Part shown: positions 51,951 through 60,341 of the stretch, piece by piece
Position numbering within the stretch: position 1 is the first letter of the stretch
Layout of the letters: the number at the start of each line of letters is the position of its first letter
Assembly (NCBI GenBank): GCA_963769605.1
Contig: CAVYML010000009.1
Span: 434,001-498,000, forward strand
DNA length: 64,000 bases
Source of the DNA: Fen-1254 sp963769605
GTDB taxonomy: Bacteria > Bacteroidota > Ignavibacteria > UBA10030
Direction of reading: 5' to 3'
The notes under the pieces: generated by a model
Told to the model about the DNA's origin: nothing
The model's input: the letters and a program-made list of their open reading frames with translations, nothing else
Databases searched by the model: none
Translations under genes and position numbers: made by a program

Positions 51951-53381
51951 TCAGGCGGCGCTTGCTGTATCAGATGGTTTTTGACGGTCTACAGCCCACC
52001 GCCCCCACACCCACCATAACAATGCAATAAACAGACCCGGATAGATCGGTTCGATGCCGAACCAGTAAAGCGGACCGAGTTTTCCCTGATGAATTACGCC
52101 GGTCAGAAGACTTGCCGTTGAAACGAACCATCCGTTGAGCATCGCCCCCAGCGCAAATGCAGCAGGAATGCGTAGTCGTTCAAAATAACTGGAGACGACC
52201 GGAATAAGCAATCCGGGAATGATGCATGTCCCGATTGTAAACCACAGGCCGACAACCGAAGGAACGGCGATTGCCAGTGCAAGCGAAACGACTGCCGTAA
52301 TGAATAAACCGTATTTTGTCCAGCGTACGATAAAAGGATCCTTATGATCCGCCCCTTTCCAGCGGCCGACAATATCCTTTCCGATCGTCATGGCGGAAAT
52401 AAGCGTCAGGCTGCTGAGTGTCGACATAATGGTCGCAAGCATCCCTATGTAAAAGAGTCCCTTTGCAACGACAGGTAGCGCGATTTCCGCGAGGAGCGGA
52501 TATGAATATATCGGCTGGCTGAGACCGGGGATCAATGCGCGCGCGTAGAGGCCGGCAGATGTCGTCATAAAATCGAAGATGAACCAAAATCCGATGGAAA
52601 CAAGAATACCGTTCCGTGCCGTTGCTCCGTCCTTTGCTGCAAAGCAGCGCTGATGAAAAACGGGGTCGACGATGGTCCAGAGTGCAATAAAAAACCATAC
52701 GAGAATGTATGACGGCGTATGTCCGCCGTTCCAGGTCAGATGCAGCGGCGGCACATGCGTTTGAATATAGAATAAGCCGCCGAATTTGAAATAACAGAAA
52801 AGGAGAATCGAGGCAAAACCAAGAAGCATGAGAACGAATTCAAAAGCATTCGCCCATGTATTCGAACGTAAACCTCCCCTGTAAAGATACACGACCGTCA
52901 GGGATGTCGTAACCACGATCGCCAATGTCATATCCATACCGAATATCAGTTGTGCAAGAACGCCCAGCATCAGCACGTACGCCGCAGGTGAGACGAGAAA
53001 GAATGTGAGAACGCCGCCGGCAATTGCCGTCCGGCGGTTGTACACTTGTTCGAGCTGATCGGGAATGGTGCAAAAATTCGTCGCTCTGATTTTTTTTGCC
53101 ATGAACAATGCAAAGATCAGAGCAAAGAAATAATACGGCACACCAAAGACGAACCAATTTGAAAGTCCGCACCTGTAGGAATATTCTCCGACACCGAGAA
53201 TGCCACTGTGCCACGTCGAGACAAGCGTTGCAGCAAAAATCGGCAGCGTCAGCGTTCTGCCGGTAAGGAAGAAGGCGGTGGAATCCGATTTCCGTTTTCG
53301 TGCAGCACGGAAGCCGATGAAGAGAACTGCGGAAAAATATAACGCTATGAGAATAAAGTCTACAATTGAAAGATGAACCAT
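51951..53381 (-). CDS. Sodium:solute symporter (SSS) family transporter
   Basis: 476 residues, 12-13 membrane helices. SSS features: LYFSAVLFIGFRAARKRK, FFLTGRTLTLPIFAATLVSTWHSG, and GGLRSNTWANAFEFVLMLLGF. Cotransports a solute with sodium; the cargo is not readable. It is convergent with and 33 bp from the carbamate kinase gene, so it may serve the same pathway (import of an amine, ureido compound or nucleobase), which is inference. Confidence 0.88.
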   Translation of the reverse strand: MVHLSIVDFILIALYFSAVLFIGFRAARKRKSDSTAFFLTGRTLTLPIFAATLVSTWHSGILGVGEYSYRCGLSNWFVFGVPYYFFALIFALFMAKKIRATNFCTIPDQLEQVYNRRTAIAGGVLTFFLVSPAAYVLMLGVLAQLIFGMDMTLAIVVTTSLTVVYLYRGGLRSNTWANAFEFVLMLLGFASILLFCYFKFGGLFYIQTHVPPLHLTWNGGHTPSYILVWFFIALWTIVDPVFHQRCFAAKDGATARNGILVSIGFWFIFDFMTTSAGLYARALIPGLSQPIYSYPLLAEIALPVVAKGLFYIGMLATIMSTLSSLTLISAMTIGKDIVGRWKGADHKDPFIVRWTKYGLFITAVVSLALAIAVPSVVGLWFTIGTCIIPGLLIPVVSSYFERLRIPAAFALGAMLNGWFVSTASLLTGVIHQGKLGPLYWFGIEPIYPGLFIALLWWVWGRWAVDRQKPSDTASAA

Positions 53382-53468
53382 AAGAATTCAGAATTAAGAA
53401 TTAAGAATATAGAATATTGCCAATTGGCGATTGACAATTTATAGACCATTTACCATTCACTATTCACT
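53382..53468. repeat. Seven-bp-phased short repeats, left of the IS
   Basis: Sequence can be read in 7-bp steps: AATTAAG, AATTAAG, AATATAG, AATATTG, CCAATTG, GCGATTG, ACAATTT, ATAGACC, ATTTACC, ATTCACT, ATTCACT. The IS starts straight after. Same type as 54989-55020 and 57459-57622. Confidence 0.75.
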
Positions 53469-53481
53469 CCTATATTGAAAG

Positions 53482-53697
53482 TCAAGTAAGTAGCACAGAC
53501 CTCTCTCGTCGAGAAATAATAAAATACAACACCTTGATGACCAAACTCCTTTTCGTGGTTCCCATAGATCGGGACCGACATTCACTCAGTGCGACAATCA
53601 AAGCTGCCAGCCATCTTCTATTCATCGCGATCTTCGCTAAAAACGGAACTGCGCCGTCAATAGCCATGGTCTGGCAATGCTGTATTCGGTCTTGGTG
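53482..53697 (-). ncRNA. Candidate bridge-RNA region of the IS
   Basis: The 216-nt stretch between the transposase stop and the left inverted repeat. IS110-family elements make a structured bridge RNA from a non-coding end; in the IS1111 branch it lies 3' of the transposase gene, as here. A 61-codon open frame in it is unlikely to be a protein. Not proven: no fold was computed. The 5' non-coding end (54814-54975) also has hairpins (e.g. GGGCTCGAAGCCC) and is an alternative. Confidence 0.4.
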
Positions 53698-54813
53698 TTA
53701 AACTTTTGTCAATGTAAACCGCTTCACTATACGCTTCTTGTTATCCGGCATTTGTCCATCGCCACTCAAGCGATAGGACACCTTATCCATTAAAACACGC
53801 CTTATTCGCAATGCAAGTCTTCGGGCAATAGCCGTAATGGCTTTTCTTCCGCTGCCGGTTTGATGCTTGATCCGTTCATACGTTGCTTTGGCACCAGCAT
53901 CATATCGTATCAACGTCCAACTGCTTTCCACTAACCGTGTGCGCACTTGATGGTTTCCACATCGTGTGATGTGTCCCATCCGTATTCTCTCTCCGCTTGA
54001 ATGCTGACATGGCGTTAATCCCAGAAAACTCGCCAATTCTTCCGCACGTCCAAAACGTTCAACATTCTGTAATTCTATTAATATGGCCATTGCTGTAAAT
54101 ACCCCTATTCCCGGTATCTGTGTCAACAATCCAACTCGTTCTTGATACCTCTGCGTCATTGCAAGTTTCTCGATATCATCTGTGAGAACCTTATACTGTT
54201 CTGTCAAATCACGATACATCTTCAGCAGCGCATCTATGCTCGTCTTTTGTGTCGGATATTCCCACTGGAGCGTCTCTATCCAGTGTATATATACCTCGCT
54301 CCAGTGTTCCTTCAGCGTTGTCGGTGCTTGTTTGCCATGAAACAACAGCATCGACTTTATTTGGGCTTGTGTCTGCCGACGATGATCCTCGATCTGGTTC
54401 CTTGTTCGTAATAACTGCCGATCTGATCGTTCTTCCGGTGTTAATACATGAATCCTCTTTAAAAATCCTCCAGAGAGCATCGCCGCTAACTTCCTGCTGT
54501 CCCTTGGGTCTGTTTTTACTCTCCCTCCAACTTGAGGTACCAACGACGGCGGCGTTACCATCGAATCAAATCCTGCTTCTACCAAGGCATCGTGTAACCG
54601 ATATCCCGTTGGCCCGGCTTCATAGACCGTATGAACTTCACTGCCTTCAAGTCTTTTCAGCAGTCGCACAAGGGCTTCTGTATCTGCTACTACCACCGCG
54701 TGATAGATCTCCTCTCCTTGACAAAGAACGGTTACTGTCCAACTCTCTTTATGAACGTCCAATCCTACAAAAATTAACTTGCCTTTTGCAAAGCTACTTT
54801 CTACCTTTCCCAT
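53698..54813 (-). CDS. IS110-family transposase
   Basis: 371 residues with a perfect AAGGAGG 6 nt before the ATG. N-terminal DEDD nuclease domain (FVGLDVHKESWTVTV; VYEAGPTGYRLHDAL; VKTDPRDSRKLAAM) and C-terminal Transposase_20 domain (LTQIPGIGVFTAMAIL...FASFLGLTPCQHSSGERIRMGHITRCGNHQVRTRLVESSW). Full length for the family, with the acidic residues and the conserved Ser region present, so probably active. Confidence 0.95.
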   Translation of the reverse strand: MGKVESSFAKGKLIFVGLDVHKESWTVTVLCQGEEIYHAVVVADTEALVRLLKRLEGSEVHTVYEAGPTGYRLHDALVEAGFDSMVTPPSLVPQVGGRVKTDPRDSRKLAAMLSGGFLKRIHVLTPEERSDRQLLRTRNQIEDHRRQTQAQIKSMLLFHGKQAPTTLKEHWSEVYIHWIETLQWEYPTQKTSIDALLKMYRDLTEQYKVLTDDIEKLAMTQRYQERVGLLTQIPGIGVFTAMAILIELQNVERFGRAEELASFLGLTPCQHSSGERIRMGHITRCGNHQVRTRLVESSWTLIRYDAGAKATYERIKHQTGSGRKAITAIARRLALRIRRVLMDKVSYRLSGDGQMPDNKKRIVKRFTLTKV

Positions 54814-54988
54814 GGGATACCTCCTTGATCGCGTTTACCGGGTTATTCCGGTTTTGGGCTTCGAGCCCACATTAGTTATTTGGAACTCCTGTTCCTTTAT
54901 TATAACTTGCGACAAGGAGGTTTTCCTTTAGTTCGCTCACGTATTTCTTTTTGTTATCTTCGTAACTTTATTGCTCTTTCAATATAGG

Positions 54989-55020
54989 TTCTATTTACCA
55001 TTTACAATTTACCACTCACA
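54989..55020. repeat. Seven-bp-phased short repeats, right of the IS
   Basis: CTATTTA, CCATTTA, CAATTTA, CCACTCA; continues the pattern interrupted by the IS. The stop codon of the shortened thiamine pyrophosphokinase falls inside it. Confidence 0.7.
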
Positions 55021-55317
55021 AGCCACAAAGATCATCAAATCTCCTCTGCGGTGCCGGATCGTATTCGGGTTCGTCTCGACTACATTACCTGGTCCTTCCC
55101 GTAAACCGAATCTAAGTATTTCATTCTTCAAATTCCACCGTAAATCCGTCGTCGGTATACCCCGATCGCCGATAATGACGTGTGGCGTCACGTTCAGCGC
55201 TGCATCTGCATTGGCTCCGCCGTCGGCACAAATAAAAAGATCAGACGACTTGATGGAAAGATTGAGAACTCGCCTGGAAAGCGGTTTTCCATTTGCAAGT
55301 ATAGCGGCCTTTTTCAT
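55009..55317 (-). pseudogene. Thiamine pyrophosphokinase with an internal in-frame deletion
   Basis: 102 residues against about 210 in the family. Residues 1-51 (KAAILANGKPL, LFICADGGANADAAL, PHVIIGD) match the N-terminal nucleotide domain up to the GD of the GDxDS motif, then jump to GIPTTDLRWNLKNEILRFGL, GPGNVVE and IRHRRGDLMIFVA, the C-terminal domain. The roughly 100 residues with the Asp/Ser active site are gone without a frameshift. Cannot make thiamine diphosphate as is. Ends within the heptamer repeats near the IS. Confidence 0.8.
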
Positions 55318-55322
55318 AAGTT

Positions 55323-57155
55323 TCAAAAGAGTTTGTAATTCAGAACCAGCCACATCCACCGGCCGGGCATGGGGACACCCGGATTTTCTTCGTACGATTG
55401 ATTCAATAAATTTGTCCCGCGGAGGCTCAATGCCAAATCTCCAGCATGTTCCGTCAGGGACGCATCGGCCAGAGTGTACGAATCCCCAGCGGCCTTCCGT
55501 TTATAAACGATTCCGATGGAACCGGAAAGAGAAAGCGGCAAGGTACCGACAATCGTGCACGATATCTGGTGGCGCGGATAATTGTTGCTGTATTTTGCTG
55601 CATACACTGAATCGTGATTGATGTGCGAATCGAGATAGCTGTATGAAAACAAGAAAGAGCTAAGTGCGGGTTCATTACCGCTGCCTTCCATGCAATTCCA
55701 CCGCAGAGACAGTTCGGCTCCCCGGAGAACCGCATGTTCAAAATTGACGGCATGATATTGAGCATCGTTCTCTTGATACATGACGTAATCGATTAAATCC
55801 TTTTCGTCGTTTTGAAATACTGCAGATGACAGCCGAAGCGCCGGGAACAAGCAGTACGATCCCCCAGCTTCATAGGACCAGCCAAGTTCGGGCCGCAATC
55901 CGGGATTGCCGACATTGAAACCATCGTTGATATACAATTCAGTATACGACGGTTCTCGGAACGCTTTGCCCGCCGTTGCGTATATGTTTCCCTGCGTTCC
56001 CAGCTCATATCCGGCACTTACCGACGGGCATAGAACATTTCCATAATCCGAGTTTGCGTCAAACCGCAGGGACGCATCAAATGTCCAATGCTGAAACGCC
56101 GCAGCTGCCGAAGTAAAGACAGCTCCGTTGTTCCGCGAATGATCGCCTTCATACGTACTGATAATATCGTCCCAGAGAATCGAAGTTCCGCCGATCAGTT
56201 TCACGTTATCAGACAACTTCACCTGCGCGACAACTTGGCATTGAAGAACATCGGTAGCGGTATTATTCGTATAAAACGAGGGTGAGGTTACGGTAAGAAT
56301 AAATTGATCAATATTTCTGCGGTACTGTATGCTCGGCGTGAGCGTAAAGAGAGAACCTTGTGTTGAAAAAGCGGCATCGGCGAATCCGGTCTGAAGCGCT
56401 TCACGTGATTGGAGATTTTTATCCGGCGTATAAAAATCAAAGGCGCCGTAATCTTTTTTTTCATAGCCCCCGGTGATCGAGAGCTGTCCGGCATTGGCAT
56501 CGATCCGGTTTGATGTCGTAATCGCCTGGGATAAAAAGTCCGTATCGAGATGATAACCGTCGGATTTCTTATACGAAACCGAATTCATCGAATGGAGAGT
56601 TGCATCTGCATATTGCGCCGTAACTTCGCCCCCGACCAGTCCGTTTTCGCCTCCCATAACCTGAACCGATGCTGTCGTTTCTTCCGGGATTTTTGTTATC
56701 ACGTTCACAACGCCGCCGAATGCATTTGCGCCGTATTGCGATGAACCCGGACCGCGGAGAATTTCAATGCGGTCTATCGTTGCTGCAGAGAACGGTAGAT
56801 TGAAATTATAATGCGCTGTTTGCGGGTCATTGAGGCTCAGGCCGTTTACGAGTATCGTATTTTGCGAGAATAGTGTTCCACGCATACTGATATCAGTTTG
56901 CATGCCGAAGATCCCCCTCGATTCCACGCTTATACTCGCAAAATGCTGCAGAACATCTTCGACGGATGACAGAGCAAGATCGTCGAGAAGCGATTCCCCT
57001 GCAATATCGACAGATCTGTTGAGCATTTGTTCATCTGTTGCAATGCGCGTTGCCGTTACAATTACCGGATTGGCATGATACTGAACCGAATCCTGAGCCT
57101 GCAGTCCTGCAGCAATGACCAACATGAACAGCAGTGTTAAGCCATTTCGAATCAT
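55323..57155 (-). CDS. TonB-dependent outer-membrane receptor
   Basis: 610 residues, signal peptide to about 20 (LLFMLVIAAGLQAQ). Plug domain (VIVTATRIATDEQ; IDRIEILRGPGSSQYGANAFGGVVNVITK) and a C-terminal barrel ending LVLNYKLF with terminal Phe. BtuB-like in appearance. Imports a scarce ligand using TonB energy. It lies directly before the thiamine pyrophosphokinase remnant and after the thi operon on the same strand, so thiamine or a precursor is a reasonable but unproven cargo. Confidence 0.88.
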   Translation of the reverse strand: MIRNGLTLLFMLVIAAGLQAQDSVQYHANPVIVTATRIATDEQMLNRSVDIAGESLLDDLALSSVEDVLQHFASISVESRGIFGMQTDISMRGTLFSQNTILVNGLSLNDPQTAHYNFNLPFSAATIDRIEILRGPGSSQYGANAFGGVVNVITKIPEETTASVQVMGGENGLVGGEVTAQYADATLHSMNSVSYKKSDGYHLDTDFLSQAITTSNRIDANAGQLSITGGYEKKDYGAFDFYTPDKNLQSREALQTGFADAAFSTQGSLFTLTPSIQYRRNIDQFILTVTSPSFYTNNTATDVLQCQVVAQVKLSDNVKLIGGTSILWDDIISTYEGDHSRNNGAVFTSAAAAFQHWTFDASLRFDANSDYGNVLCPSVSAGYELGTQGNIYATAGKAFREPSYTELYINDGFNVGNPGLRPELGWSYEAGGSYCLFPALRLSSAVFQNDEKDLIDYVMYQENDAQYHAVNFEHAVLRGAELSLRWNCMEGSGNEPALSSFLFSYSYLDSHINHDSVYAAKYSNNYPRHQISCTIVGTLPLSLSGSIGIVYKRKAAGDSYTLADASLTEHAGDLALSLRGTNLLNQSYEENPGVPMPGRWMWLVLNYKLF

Positions 57156-57610
57156 GGAATCCTTTCATAGACTTCAACTCGCTTCAAACGTTCCTCGCAT
57201 TGTTCTCCAGCAGGAAATTCACCCGGTTTCCCGCCGGCAATCCGAAAGATACATTTTATTGATAATGAAAGCAGTAGCGGAACGCCATCTAAAAACTGCA
57301 TGTTCTCTTCATCCGCACCGGCTGCAGGGATAAATCGCACACAATCTTTGCAGCATTCTTGAGTAAATCGTTCTTGGTATTTTCGATGAAAAGACTTCCG
57401 GCATATTTTGCGTTCAGCGTCCCGACGTACTGCAGTTCAACGTGATTAAGTTCTTTGTTTTTACTGTTTACTGTTTGCCGTTTGCTGTTTCCCGTTTACA
57501 GTTTGCCGTTCACTATTTATCATTGCTTCTTGAATATCAGCACGAAGAACTACGCGCGACGAACTATTTTAATTACCATATACGATTCGCGATTCGCGAT
57601 TTATCATTTA
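57156..57610. other. 450-bp gap between thiD and the receptor gene
   Basis: Mostly low-complexity heptamer repeats (57459-57610). From 57152 to 57340 an open frame of 62 codons starting GTG ends in an ATGA overlap with the receptor start; from about 57440 another frame reads ELQYVGTLNAKYAGSLFIEN without a start codon. Neither is recognised. No second riboswitch is apparent. Confidence 0.5.
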
Positions 57611-57622
57611 TCATTCTTTATT
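57459..57622. repeat. Seven-bp-phased short repeats after thiD
   Basis: TTTACTG, TTTACTG, TTTGCCG, TTTGCTG, TTTCCCG, TTTACAG, TTTGCCG, TTCACTA, TTTATCA, then again near 57583: GATTCGC, GATTCGC, GATTTAT, CATTTAT, CATTCTT. The thiD stop codon lies in the second run. Confidence 0.8.
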
Positions 57623-58432
57623 TAAAAAATGATAAACAGGTCCGCATCCGCTTCCCAGAGAATACACGCTTCCCTCTTGAATTGCTTTGTCGATGTACTG
57701 TTTTGATCTTTTAACAGCCTCTTTGATTCCAAATCCTTTTGCTACATAAGCGGCAATCGCCGCTGAAAGGGTGCATCCGGTGCCGTGAGAATTTCTCGTG
57801 TTCACCCGTTTGCTCTCAAACCAATGCACTTCATATTTTCCGTCTTCCGTCGTCAAACATAAACAATCAGCACAAACCAGGCTTTTCCGATGGCCGCCTT
57901 TTATGAGAACGGCTTTTGGGCCTAATGATAAAAGAGCCGCGCCGGCCTTTTCCATATCTCTTCGGTTTCGTATCCGTTGTTCGGCGAGCAAACTCGCCTC
58001 CGGTATGTTCGGCGTTATTATTGCTGCAAGGGGCAGTAACTTTGTGCGAAGCATGCAAAGAGCATTATCGTTTAAGAGTTTTGTGCCGTCTTTTGCAACC
58101 ATAACCGGATCGACCACAACATTTAAAATATTTCTTGAACAAAGTCGTCCTGCAACAGCTTGAATAATCTTGGTGCTCAGCAACATTCCGGTTTTTACTG
58201 AATCGACACCTATGTCGTTCAGGACAGCATCGATTTGTTGAATAACAAAATTTGCAGGAACTTTATATACACCTTCCACCGCAACGGTGTTCTGAGCAGT
58301 AAGAGCGGTTATAGCCGACATCCCGTAACAGCCTAACGCTGCAAATGTTTTAAGGTCTGCCTGGATGCCGGCTCCGCCTCCGCTGTCCGAACCGGCGATA
58401 GTTAATACCCGGTAATAATTGCGACTTTTCAT
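57611..58432 (-). CDS. thiD: Hydroxymethylpyrimidine (phosphate) kinase
   Basis: 273 residues. Phosphorylates HMP and HMP-P for thiamine synthesis. PfkB-like fold: TIAGSDSGGGAGIQADLKTFAALGCYGMSAITALTAQNT, VDPVMVAKDGTKLL, and NSHGTGCTLSAAIAAY with catalytic Cys/Asp region. Starts 4 nt inside the thiC stop. Last thi gene of the operon; the 3' end runs into heptamer repeats. Confidence 0.95.
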   Translation of the reverse strand: MKSRNYYRVLTIAGSDSGGGAGIQADLKTFAALGCYGMSAITALTAQNTVAVEGVYKVPANFVIQQIDAVLNDIGVDSVKTGMLLSTKIIQAVAGRLCSRNILNVVVDPVMVAKDGTKLLNDNALCMLRTKLLPLAAIITPNIPEASLLAEQRIRNRRDMEKAGAALLSLGPKAVLIKGGHRKSLVCADCLCLTTEDGKYEVHWFESKRVNTRNSHGTGCTLSAAIAAYVAKGFGIKEAVKRSKQYIDKAIQEGSVYSLGSGCGPVYHFLNKE

Positions 58433-60330
58433 GATGGAGATTTTGCCGTAAATATTTCCGCACCGACTTTCCGAAACTCAGTCGCTTTTTCTTCCATCCC
58501 GCGCTCAATAACCTCGCTTTCCTGGATTCCTTTTTCTTCGGCATATTTCCTGACATCTTCCGTGATCTTCATCGAACAGAAATGCGGGCCGCACATGGAA
58601 CAGAAATGAACTGTTTTTGCGGCTTCATGCGGAAGTGTTTCATCATGGAATTCCCGTGCAGTAACGGGGTCGAGTGCAAGATTGAATTGATCTTCCCAAC
58701 GAAATTCAAATCGTGCTTTCGACATAGTGTAATCCCATATCTGCGCACCCGGATGACCTTTCGCAATGTCGGCGGCATGTGCAGCAATCTTGTATGCAAC
58801 AACGCCGTCTTTTACATCTTTCTTGTTTGGGAGACCAAGATGTTCTTTTGGCGTCACATAACAGAGCATTGCGCATCCGAACCATCCGATCATGGCTGCA
58901 CCGATTGCACTCGTAATGTGATCGTACCCCGGTGCAATATCGGTCACCAAGGGCCCAAGTGTATAGAACGGAGCCTCGAAGCATTGTTGCAATTCCAAAT
59001 CCATATTTTCTTTTATCAATTGCATCGGCACATGTCCGGGACCTTCAATCATAACCTGACAATCCTGTTCCCATGCAATTTTTGTCAATTCGCCTAATGT
59101 CGCCAGTTCGGCAAATTGCGCGTCGTCGTTTGCATCCGCGATTGCGCCCGGGCGCAAACCGTCGCCCAGTGAAAATCCGATGTCGTACGCTTTCATGATT
59201 TCACAGATTTCGCGGAAATGCGTATACAGAAAATTTTCTTTATGATGGGCCAGACACCACTTTGCCATAATGCCGCCGCCGCGTGAAACGATGCCGCAGA
59301 TGCGGTTTGCAGTTAACGGAACATAGCGGAGAAGGACACCCGCGTGAATTGTAAAATAATCGACGCCTTGCTCAGCTTGTTCAATTAACGTATCGCGATA
59401 AATATCCCAGGTTAATTCTTCCGCTTTTCCGTCAACTTTCTCAAGGGCCTGATAGATAGGGACAGTACCGATGGGAACCGGCGAATTCCGGATGATCCAT
59501 TCTCTTGTAAGATGGATATTTTTTCCTGTTGAAAGATCCATGACTGTATCCGCTCCGCATTTTATAGCCCACCGCATTTTCTCGACTTCCTCTTCGATGG
59601 ACGATGCTATGGCGGAATTGCCGATATTGGCATTTATTTTTACAAGGAAATTCCGTCCAATAATCATCGGTTCGCATTCGGGGTGATTTATATTTGCTGG
59701 AATGATGGCACGGCCGCGAGCAACTTCGCCGCGCACATATTCCGGCGTAAGAGCATCAGGAATGCCGGCTCCGAATGATTCGCCTTTATGCCGCCGTATC
59801 ATCTTATTTCGCGTCTGCCCTGATGCATTCTCAAGTCCTAAATTTTCCCGAATAGCAATATACTCCATCTCGGGCGTAATAATGCCCCGTTTTGCGTAGT
59901 ACATTTGTGTAGCAGCCTGTCCGGTTTTGGCACGCAGCGGTTTTCGCCGACTGCCGGGAATCTGGTAAGACTCATTCCGGGTTTTATTTTGCGCATACTC
60001 CTGATAACCCTGTGTCAGGTATCCGTCATCCCGTGGCTTAATTTTGCGGCCTTCATATTCTTCTACATCATTGCGCTGCAATATCCAATCGCGCCGGAAC
60101 GGAGGCAAACCTTTTTCGACACTACATTTCTGGTCGGGATCGCTCCATGGCCCGCTTGTGTCATAAACCCGGAAAGGCATATTTTCTTCAATCTTTCCAT
60201 TGTATGATTTCGTTAAGCCCAGAGAAATTTCTCTGAAAGGGACGCTGATATTTTTAAAGATTTTCCCTTTAACATAAATCTTTTTGCTGTGAGGATACAT
60301 TTCCTCGTTTTTGATTTTTGTATCATTCAT
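58429..60330 (-). CDS. thiC: Phosphomethylpyrimidine synthase
   Basis: 633 residues from ATG 60330 with GGTGA about 5 nt before; an ATG at 60342 overlapping the thiL stop has no such motif. Radical-SAM enzyme converting aminoimidazole ribotide to HMP-P. Seen: GIITPEMEYIAIRENLGLE, GADTVMDLSTGKNIH, GTVPIYQALEKV, EGPGHVPM, and the C-terminal CSMCGPHFCSMKI (CxxC-x4-C) that holds the iron-sulfur cluster. Full length. Confidence 0.95.
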   Translation of the reverse strand: MNDTKIKNEEMYPHSKKIYVKGKIFKNISVPFREISLGLTKSYNGKIEENMPFRVYDTSGPWSDPDQKCSVEKGLPPFRRDWILQRNDVEEYEGRKIKPRDDGYLTQGYQEYAQNKTRNESYQIPGSRRKPLRAKTGQAATQMYYAKRGIITPEMEYIAIRENLGLENASGQTRNKMIRRHKGESFGAGIPDALTPEYVRGEVARGRAIIPANINHPECEPMIIGRNFLVKINANIGNSAIASSIEEEVEKMRWAIKCGADTVMDLSTGKNIHLTREWIIRNSPVPIGTVPIYQALEKVDGKAEELTWDIYRDTLIEQAEQGVDYFTIHAGVLLRYVPLTANRICGIVSRGGGIMAKWCLAHHKENFLYTHFREICEIMKAYDIGFSLGDGLRPGAIADANDDAQFAELATLGELTKIAWEQDCQVMIEGPGHVPMQLIKENMDLELQQCFEAPFYTLGPLVTDIAPGYDHITSAIGAAMIGWFGCAMLCYVTPKEHLGLPNKKDVKDGVVAYKIAAHAADIAKGHPGAQIWDYTMSKARFEFRWEDQFNLALDPVTAREFHDETLPHEAAKTVHFCSMCGPHFCSMKITEDVRKYAEEKGIQESEVIERGMEEKATEFRKVGAEIFTAKSPS

Positions 60331-60341
60331 ATCGATCACCA

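Larger units (their letters stand above)
53469..54988 (-). mobile_element. IS110-family element, IS1111-type, about 1.52 kb
   Basis: One transposase gene between perfect 13-bp inverted repeats CCTATATTGAAAG (53469-53481) and CTTTCAATATAGG (54976-54988). Sub-terminal inverted repeats are a mark of the IS1111 branch. It splits a run of heptamer repeats, and no obvious long target duplication is seen, as is usual in this family. Probably intact. Confidence 0.85.

Noticed and set aside
53482..53667. 61-codon frame within the IS
   Set aside because: Lies in the non-coding IS end where bridge RNA is expected; no start signal or protein character.
57156..57340. Cobalamin riboswitch-like bases (GGGAAACCGGGTGAATTTCC) before the receptor gene
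   Set aside because: The B12-box and other conserved blocks are missing and an open frame runs through; resemblance is short.
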